Part shown: positions 34,764 to 47,700 of the stretch, in pieces
Numbering within the stretch: the first letter of the stretch is position 1
Layout: each line of letters starts with the position of its first letter
NCBI GenBank assembly: GCA_026874595.1
Contig: CM049315.1
Coordinates: forward strand, 70,071,916 to 70,135,915
Source of the DNA: Sipunculus nudus
Taxonomy: Eukaryota; Annelida; Sipuncula; Golfingiida; Sipunculidae
Length of the DNA: 64,000 nucleotides
Reading direction: 5' to 3'
Program-made: the position numbers and the translations under genes
Notes under the pieces: model-generated
What the model was told of the DNA's origin: nothing
Database searches by the model: none
What the model saw: only the letters and a program-made list of their open reading frames with translations

Positions 34764-35884
34764 ACAAGGCCTACAGGCCTAATGCGAACCTGTGCAATGG
34801 GATATACAACAGGTATAATGCTTCCATGCTGGACCGGCACTTACTGACATGTATATGTACAAACATCTCTGCTGAAATATGTCATGGATTTACACAACAC
34901 AACAAGTTCCTCTTTTAGCCTTGGTTTTGAGTCACACTATTCAGGCATCCTGGCAATGGAGGCTCAGTTTTCCCCAGGTCAAGGGTACCTAATGTGCCAC
35001 ATGTTACCGCACCACTGGCTCTTGAAGACTGAAACTTACCACTGGCTCTTACAGACTGAAACTTGACCTTGTGGCAAATCTGAAATGGTTGGCAGTCTGC
35101 CATAGTTATTTATAGATATAAAGCGTAACTTGACCTATTGTAAAATCTGACACAGTTACCAGGTTCTAGACGTCTAGACGATACACATCGTCTAGACGTC
35201 TAGACTGTATCTGGACACCCGGCAGAGCCAGGTCAGTTGCCATGGTGATGTCTGGACTGCACCAGGGTGCACTGATGATACTCTTGACTTGGCATGTTGA
35301 AACTTGCCATGCTGCCAAATCTGTTTTCAAACACTGAAAGCCTTTTTCAATTGGCTACATTGCTTTTTTAAGGCTGCATTTACCCAATCTATCCTTATAA
35401 AACTGACAGATCAATACCACAGAACAATTCTTGTAAAGGTTAAACCAATCAGCTTAACAGTTTCTTAAAAACAGTGTATAAGCTAGAAGAGTCTAAACTT
35501 ACATTTTAGTTTGTAAAAAAACAGATCAATGTGGTTTGCTATACCAACTCATGTGACAAACATTGGCATAAATTTTTTAATGATGACAGCTCCAGCTGTT
35601 TCTGAGATTTTATGTTTAATATGCTTTTTTGCACAGATGACTAAGGTAAACCTCCTGTAACTCGGCCAAAAAGCACCGAACTGGAGACATTCAAACAAAT
35701 TTGCGATTGTTCTAGGGATCATTTCTGTGACATATTGGACAATTTGGCTGGAGATTTCGAGAAGAAGATTTATATATATATACTTTAACTTTTCCTTTAT
35801 AAAATCTAAGACAAGGCCTACAGTCCTAATGCGAACCTGTGCAATCGGATATGCACCAGGTATAATGCTTCCGTGCTGGACCTT
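34764..35884. repeat. Repeat mosaic with small repeat D and partial family A
   Basis: Small repeat D occurs at 34764-34836 and 35811-35884. A partial family A copy lies at about 35560-35810. Segments around 35040-35110 ('ggcagtctgccatagttatttatag') resemble the promoter-like units at 36.5 kb. A perfect hairpin lies at 35165-35204. Confidence 0.55.
35165..35204. repeat. Perfect 40-bp hairpin
   Basis: Left arm TCTAGACGTCTAGACGAT (35165-35182), loop ACAC, right arm ATCGTCTAGACGTCTAGA (35187-35204): 18 of 18 paired. Each arm also contains the 14-bp palindrome TCTAGACGTCTAGA, so it is a palindrome inside a palindrome. Confidence 0.9.
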
Positions 35885-36400
35885 TTATTTTCAAGTACAT
35901 TTGTAACATGTATATGAACAATGCAAGTACTAAACATTTTTAACAAGAAACAATTACACAAACATCACTTCTGTAATTCTGGCATAGATGCACACAACAC
36001 AAAAATGATTGTAGCTGGCACAAACAATCTTGTATACAATGAAGTGATTAAAGATATATACATATGCCCGATTTCGGACTAATACGTCAAACCCCTCCTG
36101 AGAAATAAGCAGGGACATACACTGTCCAAAAAGTATTGTAGGTGGCGCCACCAGTCTTGTACACGATAAAGCTATCCGATATGTACAAATATGCCCAATT
36201 TCAGGCTGATATACCATATTCCTCCGTTGAAATAAGCAGGCACATACACTGTGCAAAATCCCTGTAAGTGGCGATACCTGTCTTGTGAACGAGAAAGCCA
36301 TCAATGACTCATAGACAGGTCAAAATATCAGGCCAATACATCAAACTTCCCTGGAGTTTGATGCCATTGGCTGACAAGGCTTACGTGAGAAAGGCAGTTG
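35885..36400. repeat. GGCGCC-family fragment
   Basis: Contains a perfect GGTGGCGCCACC at 36141-36152 and the 'gatacgtcaaac..ctcctgag' landmarks shared with 23.4-24.4 kb and 34 kb. The open frame 35954-36304 (minus) crosses it and is treated as spurious. Confidence 0.55.
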
Positions 36401-36720
36401 CCCCGAGTGAACTCTGAAAAATTGCTGGCTCAAACTACTGCACTGACACTCTTGACCTGCACCTGGCTAGACTGAGTGAACTTTTGACCTATACCTGGCT
36501 GCACTGAGTGAACCCTTGATCTGTTGCATAATCTTACACAGTTGGCAGTCTGCCAAAGCTATAAATAGATCCAGGCTGAACTTTGGTGCCAAATCTGATG
36601 CAGTGGGCAGTCTGTCAAAGCTATAAATAGAATGCAGCTACTGCTTTGAGTGAACTCTTGACCTATACCTGGCTGCACTTCTTCCAATCCTGGCACTGTA
36701 CCAAAGCTATTTATAGAGCT
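36400..36720. repeat. Repeated units carrying NF-I-like site plus TATA-like box
   Basis: Units of roughly 85-165 bp contain 'gagtgaactcttgacctatacctggctgcact' in parts and 'ggcagtctg.caaagctataaataga'. The best unit has TTGGC-N5-GCCAA (36542-36556) followed by TATAAATA (36560-36567). Others are at about 36609-36632 and 36700-36716 (diverged, ccaaagctatttatag), with a relative at about 35080-35100. Confidence 0.5.
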
Positions 36721-37435
36721 GACATCATCTTGGCTAATGGCCAACATCCAGGCATTGGCAAATCTTGGTAATCTGCCCATGGTAAACCAAGTGCTGCCAT
36801 CTTTACACAAAAGTGGTCCCCACTTGAAATAACTTTGAAATAAATTTTCCCAATACAAAAAGCTTTTCAGCTGACTTTTAATAATAAAGACATCATGAAT
36901 ATATGAAAAATTATTACATATGCATACTGAATGCAAAATTATAATACAGATTTCTCTGATGGCATTTCTCTGATGGCAAATTCTTGAATCAAATTGAGTT
37001 TATAATCCATGTAGAGTCGTCTTTATATAGCCACAGAGAGCTAAATATCCATGACTGCAACATTGCCTGATATGATGAATAATTTAAATCATAAATCTAA
37101 TTTTTTTAAAAAGCTTTTAAAAACATTCTTGTCAATATTAACCACAGATAACCTGAAATCTAAATGTCTAGTGGCATGATGTAACAGATGCTGATAAGCT
37201 GGTGCCAGGCTAGATGTAACTGCTTAACACAGATAACATATATGATAAATGACTCAATTCAATCTCCTATTATCCAGCCACAAATCATTTATGTGGAACC
37301 ATTAAAGTTAATTATTATATGAATTATTGTGGGGATTATTCTTATAAAATATTAAACAAATTGGCTTCAGTGGCGTCAGCCAAAAAACGTTTTGCACGTT
37401 TATAACTCATATAGGAAGATACAGCAAACTGGCTA
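36721..37435. other. AT-rich spacer
   Basis: No gene or repeat recognised. The open frame 36559-36936 (minus) overlaps repeated units and has no support. Confidence 0.35.
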
Positions 37436-38135
37436 AGTTCAGCTTCCCGTAAATCAGCCAAAAAGCACTGTACCAAAATCATTTGAACAAACTAAATTAA
37501 GCATCCCAAAGTTTAGCCAAAAGTCACTGAACAGGGACCATTTGAACAAACTTCAGAAAGCACTAACCTAGGAGCATTTCTGTGTGATATTAAACAATTT
37601 GGCCATATGGTTTCAGAGAAGTTTCTTGTAGCTCTCAGTATGATACAGGCATTGATGACCACCGTACAAAAAAGGCCGATGCAGGTGGCGCAACCAAAAC
37701 CTCAGTTTCAGATATGACTCATGTGACCAACATTGGCATAAAATTTGGTGATGATAGCTCCAGACTGAAATTTTAGTATGCTTTTTTTTTTGGACAGATG
37801 ACCGAGTTTAACTTCCTGTAACTAAGCCAAAAATCTGGAACCATTTGAACAAACTTGAGAAAGATTGCTTCTGGAATTATTTCTCTGAAATATTGGAATA
37901 ATTTGGCTGGACGGTGTCGGAGAAGATTTTTAAAGGTTTTTAAGTTTTTTTCCCTATAAAAGCTATGTAAATGCAGATAGCTAAAATTCAACAAATTCAA
38001 TAGAGTTTTTCAAATGACTGATTTTTTGCATGAAGTTTGGTGGAGCTAGCCCTTTTCGAGATAGTATGGGTAAATGTACAGATGACGCACGACGCACTGA
38101 CGCACGACACCGCACCAAACGCATAAACTCACAGG
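37436..38135. repeat. Dispersed repeat family A, tandem copies
   Basis: Two consecutive versions: a diverged one at about 37436-37640 and a better one at about 37795-38135. They match 21690-22035 with the same landmarks. Ends 'cgcataaactcacaggttcgca'. Confidence 0.7.
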
Positions 38136-39784
38136 TTCGCAAACAAGATGTTTCAGGACATTAAATGAAACCACAGTAGAGAATCTTTCCTGTAATTTAG
38201 CAGTTAACAATACGCTGTATTATGAGTTAATGGTGTTAAACTCAAGTTAAGTAAGAGTTTGATAATATCCGTTGAGACAGGGAAGAGGATTGATGTCATT
38301 TATATTATTTACAGTTGGAGATGGTGTCCTTTTCATCACACAGGTATTGACTTGGTCATAAAACTTTACCTACATTGCATCAGAATTATTTGAAAAGTTA
38401 AACTATTTATTAAAAATTAATAACAAGTATTGTGTCAAGTATAAATTAAATTAAAAAAATGATAACAGTATCACCTGTTTTTTCATCAAAGATTTTTAAT
38501 AATATTGTCGAAATAAATGATTACTAAAATAATATTATAGAATATATTCAAGAATGCATTTGTATTCAAATACTTACATTTTTACCTGTATTCCTATCCT
38601 TATACATGAAATTATGGAGTACATATTCATATTTGCATTCAAATAAATTTGCAAAGTACTGCACCATGTCTGGTATTTATTCAGTTTCAGCCAAACAAAG
38701 TTGTTGAGAATCCAGAATAAACAAATATCACAAATTTAAATAATGATCATAAGTACCTGGTTTTATGAATTTTATTTATATTCAAAAAATAAAACTATAA
38801 TATTCACATCAATCTACACACTAGACATAGCAAGAGTCTTATGACAATTATTAATATTACAGAAATCATAATGAGAACTTGTCTAAAATCTGATTTTTTT
38901 AACATATATATTTTTTTAATTTAAAAAAAATGTATCAGAAAAAAATTTGAAGTATCTCAGCTATGAAACCATTACATGTGTAAAAATTCACCAAAGGATA
39001 AGAACACCCAATAAATTATACAAGGAGAAAACTATAGATGGGCAAGTTTAATTTTATTTACTGAAATATAGGAACCAGTAATATAAATTTGTTTATTTAC
39101 ATAGTCTTGTGACAGCTGTTAAATCCACGTGTCTGAATGTCATAAGTGAAACATATTGACATTTTTTAAACAGTACCTGTCCGAGAAAAATTTTTAAATT
39201 TTGACATTTTAATTTTCTTTTAAATTTTGAAATAAATATAAATTAACAAGCTGAAACACTTGGAACAGAACTGGAAATTTAGATTTATATTATAAAATGC
39301 ATCTTTGTAAATCATTAATTTTCTTCATATAATCCCTAAGAGTACATAACAATATAATTTAATTTTTTTTTTTTGTTATTATTAAAACTGAAAAGAAAAA
39401 TACCATACGTGACTCAATGGTGTTACTTGGAATACATTTTCATTCATCCATACAAAATCCATAAAACATCAGTAACATCAGCAAGGTAATTCCGTTACTC
39501 ATTAATAGTCAAATTCCTTTTCTACTGATTATTTTTAAAGTTGTTATTATAGACCTATAAAAAAATTATTTATTCATTGTTTATTGTTATGCTGTTGGTC
39601 TAAACAACTTATAGATGAGCTGGGCTGGACACCTGGAGCCAGAAAACAAGCTGCCCAGCTGAAAGTATATGCCCTGCATCAAGCGTGCATAATTGGCAGG
39701 AAAGGTCACCTAGAGGACATACAGGTGACTGAAGAGGGGCTGGGTAGAGCCTTGGTCTGACATGGTCTCATAAAAACTTTAATA
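38136..39784. other. AT-rich spacer, nothing recognised
   Basis: About 1.6 kb of AT-rich sequence without coding signal, tandem structure or recognised dispersed repeat. Confidence 0.45.
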
Positions 39785-40490
39785 AAACCTAGTTTTTGGC
39801 CAATTTCTTTCAACTTTCAAAACTAACAAGCTGAAATCATTATTTCTGCATGATATGAAAATTATATCAAGTGCTTACAGGAAACAAACATGCCATGATC
39901 AAAATTTGGCAAAATTTAAGGTACTGGTTTTATATTTTACTAATAACTTATAAAATTTGAAAAATTCAGAACTAATTTTGGGAATACAATTGAATCTTGA
40001 TTATATGTTATATCCCCGACAAAAAAAAATCTCTAGCTTCAGCAATTTTCATGTTATATTTCTATATATATTTCTATATATATTTCTTGTTTACAAAGTA
40101 CATTATGTTCGGGTCCATAACTTAAAACAATTTCGCAATACTCACATCATTTCCGGCATGTGCATAGAGTATAAATAGATAAACATGTATATTTTATATG
40201 ATCAAAGTCAGATCAATGGTTTTGATATTAGGCAGTCTTGAAGTGTAACAATTGGTTTTACATGGAAAACGGGAGGTTTTTCCTCAACAATTTGAAGGAA
40301 CGAAGTCCTAGTGACCCAATTTTTGTATGGTAGGAGATTTTGGGGACATCTAAAGGTAAGCCGAATGTCAGATTCATAGGTCCAATGGTTTTAAAACGTG
40401 CCAGTTAAACGGACGGACAGCCGACGGACAAAGGACCACGACTATAGCTCAGATGACTTATAGTCAGCTGAGCTAAAATCTGATATAGCT
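39785..40490. repeat. Dispersed repeat family B, copy 2
   Basis: Collinear with 24760-25680. Ends in 'cagttaaacggacggac' and 'gacttatagtcagctgagctaaaa'. Confidence 0.75.
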
Positions 40491-41758
40491 GCACACGTGG
40501 AATATATTTAATCCTAAAAAGCTTGGGCACTCAAAGCATAAAAAAAAGCCCTGTTGTATTTCTTACTTTTATTGATCACATACATGCACATACAACAAAA
40601 CATCTTTAAAGATATTACACATATAAAAAGATAGTTAATTCCTGTAAATTAACCCTAAAATGAGTAAAAACCATTTTTGTTAACAAGTGTAGAAAACGGA
40701 GGGTAAATTTGCTAAGCAGTGATAATAGTAAATTTGTCCCTATCAAAGTCACACTGTAAAGTTATTTTAACGGGAAAATCAAACTGTAATCTCATCCTGT
40801 TACAAACTCATCCAACTGTAATGTTTATAATGACAAGACAAGCTAACGAGACAATCTTAACAACACAATTTCAGAACAGGCTTTTACTATTACAAGCATT
40901 TCTTTGATAAATCTTTACCTTGCAGCCTTTAACTATTCACGCCAGCTTTTCTCAAGGTTAATTATGTACAAAAGCTAAGCACCACACTTGAACGTAATCC
41001 TACTGGCATTAAAACACACAACTGTAGCTTAAATTAAAAACAAGTTCATTATTTTACATCTGTACATTTGGCCTCTGGGTGATATAAACTTATATAAAAA
41101 TACAAGAAAGTTCTTTTTACAAGAAGATATACACTGTACATACTGTTTTATACACAAGTGTTTAACAGAACTTTGTGGTATGTTTACAAGGCATTTATAC
41201 AAATTTACATTTTTACATATATACATCCTGGAATGTTTGGCACTCGGAATAAAAAAAAAAAGGAAATCATAAATGTGCTTAATGAAGATTGTACAGGGGT
41301 GTATGCTGCCTATAATCATTGGTTTGAAATGGTATACAATTGTTATAAACCTGATAAAGCCAGTGGTGCTCTTAACTATGTACACATATATCCACTTTGG
41401 CCATTTGGCGCAGTTTTCTTGTAATTACTGACTAACAAATGTGCTTCACCTTTGTCTAATTGATATGATCTCAAGTTAAGTATCAGCTCTGCTCCAGCAA
41501 CTGAAAGTTCCTTATCAGAATGTGTATGACACATACCAGCCACATTTTTATTTTCTGAGGGCTTTCTAAATATACTGTCCTTGCATATATTACCCCCTAA
41601 GCACCATTTACCATTATTTGACTGACTACGCAAACCACAACTATATAGGAACTTTCAGTGTTGCTCTTGTTCCCGGCTCTTTTCCCCTTGGTTGCTGCAC
41701 CAGCACATGACAAGCTCTACACTTGTTGCTGTTTTAATGCTGTTCTAGTCCTCTGAGA
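40491..41758. other. 3' flank of PLK4, probable 3' UTR
   Basis: AT-rich sequence downstream of the PLK4 stop. A polyadenylation signal candidate (AATAAA on minus) lies at 41552-41547, about 207 bp after the stop codon. Open frames on either strand here (41029-41385 minus, 41158-41424 plus, 41376-41633 minus) are overlapping and unsupported. Confidence 0.4.
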
Positions 41759-44700
41759 TCAGTGAGGCATCTGGGCGGCTTCAAGCTTCTTCATAATGGC
41801 TGGCAGTGTCTCCAGCTTCTGTCTCACCAATAGAGGCAACTGGTCGGTCTCCATGTACCTGGAAGTAATTAAAGACAACATTATAGCATTTGCTGATTAT
41901 TTTAGCTTATAACAAATACTATACAAGTCGGTGACTAGTTTTGCTAATGAGAGTCTTATTAACACATTACCAAAATCATAAAATAAAGTATGACTGCTAA
42001 AATGCTTCAACTATATCTAACCATTGACTTACTTTCAAATAAGTCACATGCTATATAATAATAAAGTAGTATTCCTGATACAACTGTTACTGGCTCTCCT
42101 ATGATAAACCTGAAATAAGATATAATGATTCATTATCTTTACTGAGGACAGCGTTTCACGGTAACAATTAATGTCACAGATGTTGTTTTATGTAATGGTT
42201 TGGCATGTCTTCGATGAACTGACCATGTACCTGATACAGTGTCCCTGGGAATCAGTGTACTTGACAATCATTGGACTGGACTGGATAGCCATCTTTGAAC
42301 CGTCAGTAAACTGCACTGATACTTCGCCATTTGACCACTGGGTGCCCCACCCGATGCCATGCACAAAGACTTTGCACAAGATCGTGGGCACCATCATTGG
42401 ACGTCCAGTACTGCGACCGCTGGTGTTGCTGCGTGGGGAGACTGATGCAGGTTGCTTACTCTTAGCTACAGGTGCTACCATCTGGGGGGCTGCTGTGAGG
42501 CTCGGCTGGTTCAGCGACACATTGACTGGAGTAGGTATCCTGTGTGTTGTAGTCTGTACACGTCTCGGTGCTCTTGGGGAGGTAGCATTATTTTTTATGT
42601 TGCTGGACTGCTCTGACCTTTGACCTCGATGTGATGGTGCTGACCTTGGCCTTGCAGTATTCACTGTTGTCTGACTGATAACTGTGTCCGTAACTGAGAA
42701 AGCCTAAAGATAAAATAAAATGCCATGAAATAAATATTCATAACATACAAAATTCAATTATGCAACCTGAAATAATTTACTGTTATATACCCTCAAATTA
42801 TTCAAAGGTCTTCTGTGAATTACCTCTTGATTAAAATAGAAAACTCCATTTCAAGTGTATCACTGAACGCTAAGAATGTCATATTTGATTTTCAGTATTT
42901 TATATACTTATTCACATATGTACGTTAGATAATTAGTACTTACAGTATCAGCACAACTGGGAGAAGGGAGTGTAGTTTGAGCACTGGATTTCTGACTAGA
43001 CGAACCGTTTGGAGTCGATGTGCAAGTCGGTGATGACATTTTACCTCCATCTGTTGGCCGCCTTTTGAAAAACAAAAATAATACAGTAATTAGAACCTTT
43101 ACATTACTCTGTTCATACGGCAATATTATTTTCTCACAAGCTTTACTTAATACCCACAAGAGAACTTTTGGAAAAACAGGTTTTTTTTAGTTCACATGAA
43201 TCAATAAAATTTTAAACACAAACCTGCTTAAATAGCGACTATTGTCATTTTACTTACAAATTATCTATTCAATCAACTGCATAAAATTCTCATTTTACAA
43301 TAATTCAAAATGTTATGATATTCTGTAAAAATACAAGTGGCTATACATACCGGCCAAGGGTGACAGGAAAATATGCGACATCAGAACTGAAATCCTGCTC
43401 AGTGTCCACTGACGTCAGTAGTGTGTCAAGGTTCAGACACTTCTTCCGGCACTGTGAAGACAAACAGAAACAAAGGTTAAAAAGTTTCCTTTTGCAGCAC
43501 TGGCAATGAATAAAAATTAAAATGACTTAAAATCTGAAACAGTTATATCATATAAGTTTATATGAATATTTGATTTCTAACCATCATTTACTGATTAGAA
43601 AATGGAAAGATAGAAAGATTTTGGAAGCAATATTGGTCATGCAAATTTAACATTAAATGAACCGCAAACAATATAGCCGGTTGCAGGTTTTACGATTTAA
43701 AGTAACTCTTGAACTACTTGAATGTTAAACATGTTCATGATCTGAGTGATGCAAGGACTGATATATTATTAGATCTTTGTTTAACTTCATCCTTACCTGT
43801 TGTACATATTCATAGAGTTCTCTAGTCTCTGGAGCCAGATGTTGAATACTGATGTCCGACTCAAGAGTCAGGGAGCTCCCATCGCTCTGTATTATCCTTG
43901 TACCATCCTTCGTCATGTTGAGCTTTGCACCATTATAGAAGACCACCTCAAAATCATTTGGGGAGTTCTCCATTAACATGCATTTGGCCTGCTTGGTGTA
44001 CATCGTCACCTTAGGAGTCTTTGACTGGACTAGCTTCACAAACCTATAGCGAGATAAAATTAAACATAAGCATATGCAACACAACATAATGGTGTCTAAT
44101 GTGGTGAAGAAATAAATTTTTTTTCAGTGTTCCTCTGCTTAAAACCATTTAAATCTTTTTCACAAAATTAAATAAATTTTCCCTTCAGATTCAGACACTG
44201 AATTACAGTCCCGGTTACATCATATCTGTGACAATATAGTTTTCACTGAATAACCGAATAAATTTTGAAAATAAAAAAAAAGAGAAATAATATATAAGAA
44301 CTAAGATAGATTATAAGAATGTACTAAATTATACATGAAACTCACTTGGCCGCATGTTGGTATTTCTTCCAGTATTTCTGCGGTAAGTTATCATAAGTGA
44401 ACTCTTTCACATCTGACTTTGACGGGCTGTGGTGACTGCCTGCCGTTCTCCTTTCACCTTTTGGCTGATAGATGTGAATGCTCTGGCCGTCAGGACTTAT
44501 CCTCATCACCTCGTGGATGTAATCCTCTCCATCCTTCAATTTCATAAACTCCAGACAGACACTACAATCATCCATGATGTTAACCACCGCATTTCGGGTT
44601 TTCTGACGAATCGGCCTCAAACGTGCAGATCTTAGTGGAGACGTACACATCCTTGATGCAGCTTTCTCTCCTGTAGGCCCCGGAGCTGATGGTCTCTCCA

Positions 44701-47700
44701 ATGTCAGTTGCTTATTCAGCTGGTCTGGGACAGAAAGCGAACGTCCTTGGACTGATAACAAACTGGTGTTTGGTTTAGTTTGGGATTGAACGGGAACCGA
44801 TGGTTTTGTGATACACTGCTCCTTAGTGAGCTTGAGAGCCTCAGCGTGGTCTGTCGGCGTGGTCCTTGCGCTGCAGTACCCAGCTTTTCTGACATGGTAT
44901 TGGTGTCTACCATGAGTGTGATCGTAAAAACCAGCTCTCGCTGCCTTCAGTTCGTGATCGATAGAGCCTTCCAAATCATCAATCTGGCTACCATTATCAG
45001 ATAACAAACAGTCTTTACTACCTAACGTGTGATCGTGTGTTTGCTGATTGGTCGTGCTCCCGCTCGATAAACTTGCCATACTATGATTGGAAGAGGAGGA
45101 TGCTGGGATAGGACTTGTGTTTCTAACTGCAGAAAAAGCTCCGTCAAGCCTCTTAACAACCTGTTGGTGAGTGTGTTTAGTATCCTGGTAAGAATGAGCA
45201 TTGTATTCCTTATTTGGATGTGCTGCAGGAACTATGGGATGTTCTCGTCGGTGAGGACTTGTCGGATGTATCCCTACATGCTCGGCTGAACGACTGCTAA
45301 CAGAACTGTTGCTGTGGTGGGACACCTGTTGCACAGAGCTCGCCTGGGAAAGTTCATTTTGTGACTTCTGTCGCTGAAGCATCTCAAAGTACTCCTTCTC
45401 ACTGCACAAAGAGAAAAAGTAAGACAAAACCAATGAATTATCTGTATAGATATACAAGCTTAGTCTTTTTACCATGCAATCACTAAAAGTACATGTTTCA
45501 CTTGATTAACCAATACATTTCATAACAATTCCATTATATAATTCTCAAACCTGTGAATGATAATCAATAAGTTCAAAAAGTTATTTTAAATTTTAAGGTA
45601 GCATCCTTTAATGGTTATCTCAACATTTCTAAAACTCTTTCTCAATTTTAGCTATGTTTAATATAAACTACGATTACAATTGAGCACAGATAGGATGAGG
45701 TAGCCACTCACCTGTCCCTAAGCCTGACAGGAGGGGAGGGAGGATGCCTTTGAACAGCTGTCGAATCTTTGCCTGTCCCATTAGAGCTGGAGATTTTGGA
45801 TCCATATCCTGCGTAGGTGTTTTTAGTGTAGGAATCACATCCAGAATCACTTGCTGGTAAGCTTGCATAGGGACCATCGTTTGCCGAGATCCTGGCTTTG
45901 CTGCTGTTGAAATCCTGTATGGATTGATGTCCCTCAGGGATCGGAAATACCTTCATTGGCTGACTCAGCTTGGACGGGAAATGTCCACGAGTGCTCCCTA
46001 CTGTATTCATGGAGGCGGTGGAAACGGTCGTCATGGTGAGGCGTCCGCTGTCTATGGATGCCTCTTTCAGCATCGGTTGAAGCGAGTGCTCTGGGTTTCT
46101 TTTTATGAACTCTTCCAGAGGTAACTTGCTCATGAACGGGTGCTGTAGGATTTCTAGAATAAAGTTGAATAATCAAATAAACACAATAAAGTGTGAAAAT
46201 TAGGATCTTAAAGGATGATCTTCCAATGAGCACCAGATGTTACTAATTATTATGTATATAATAAAAAGATATACAGATATTATTTATTTTCAGAATAAAT
46301 GAAATTACTATTAAAAAAATGGCAAGAAACAGTCAATTAAATCACAGAAACATTATTCAGTCAATTAAATCACAGAAACATTATTCAATCACTAAACAGT
46401 GCCATTTTGTTAATACTATCTGGATGGTGGTATTATTCATATCAGTGTCATATTAAAAGACACAAATTCATTATGATTTATGAATACTACTTACTGTGGA
46501 GAGGCAATCTGTCTTTTGGATTTTTCTGTAACAGCAGCTGTATCAAATGTCTACCCTCGGCCGATATCGTGTCCGGTAGGTTGTACTCCGCTGATATGAC
46601 ACGGTTCAGTGTGTTCCTGACACCCTGGGTGTCGAATGGGGGATGTCCAACAAGCAGTGTGTACAACATACAGCCCACAGACCAAACGTCAGCCTCCAGA
46701 CCGTGGGCACTCCTCATGGCCACCTCCCTGTGAAGACAAAAAAACAAATTCAAAATTTACTATTGAAGGCAATGAATAAAGCCATGCGGAAGTGATAATC
46801 CCTAAATCAGTATTTTTCTAATGGTTCTTCTACTGAAGTATACACAAGTAAGTTATTTACATGTAAAACAAAATCTTTTGATTTCAGCAATCTTAGTTCC
46901 AGCAAAATGTAAATAAAATATAGGCACCTCTGTTAAATCTAACAGAGTCAAATAATTTCAAAGAAATTTTTACAACCCATCCATACATAATTTATATTCT
47001 AGCGAAAGAGGAATTGCATAATTTTTAATACACAACTTTAATACACAACACTCACGGTGAGATGTAGTTTGGGGTGCCGCACATGGTGAAGTGCTTCTCA
47101 TCTGGGACGGCGAGCTGAGTCGCCAATCCAAAATCAGCAATTTTCTGCAAACATGCATATAAACACCATATAATACTTATATCTGGCATATTCAAACAGG
47201 GTAAAATCTAACAGAGTAACAGCCAAACTACTGGAGACTTCTAATGCTTCTTATCTTTGCATGAGTATTCATCTAAGTTACAATATTCAATCAAATTTGC
47301 TGAATAGTCTTCAAAGTTGATATGATAAAATGTTAATAACATTTTTCTTTTATTTATTTTGAAAAAATTTATGTACAGGGCATTTTATTAATTATAAAAA
47401 TAACTATGGTCGGTACGTATAAAAAGAAAAAAGATTCTCACCACATCCATGTCAGCTGTAAGGAGGAGGTTGGCCAGGGTCAGGTCTCTGTGCAGGATGC
47501 CGTGTGAGTGTAGGTAAAGCAGACCTTCAATTACCTGCTTCATGTAATGACGGGCTGTGAACAAATATTATCACAAATAAATATATGCACATATAATACT
47601 GGGACAGGTATAATTATATTCTAAAGTAAACAAACAACGACAAACTAACCATCTACAACAGAGTCACTTGTACATCAAATAAAACTACTCTGACAGTTAA

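Noticed and set aside
42171-42623. 150-codon plus-strand frame opposite PLK4 exon 13
   Set aside because: Antisense shadow; the minus-strand exon encodes polo box 3 with correct splice sites.
44429-46124. Plus-strand and alternative-frame open frames across the PLK4 linker exons
   Set aside because: Shadows of PLK4 exons 8 and 9.
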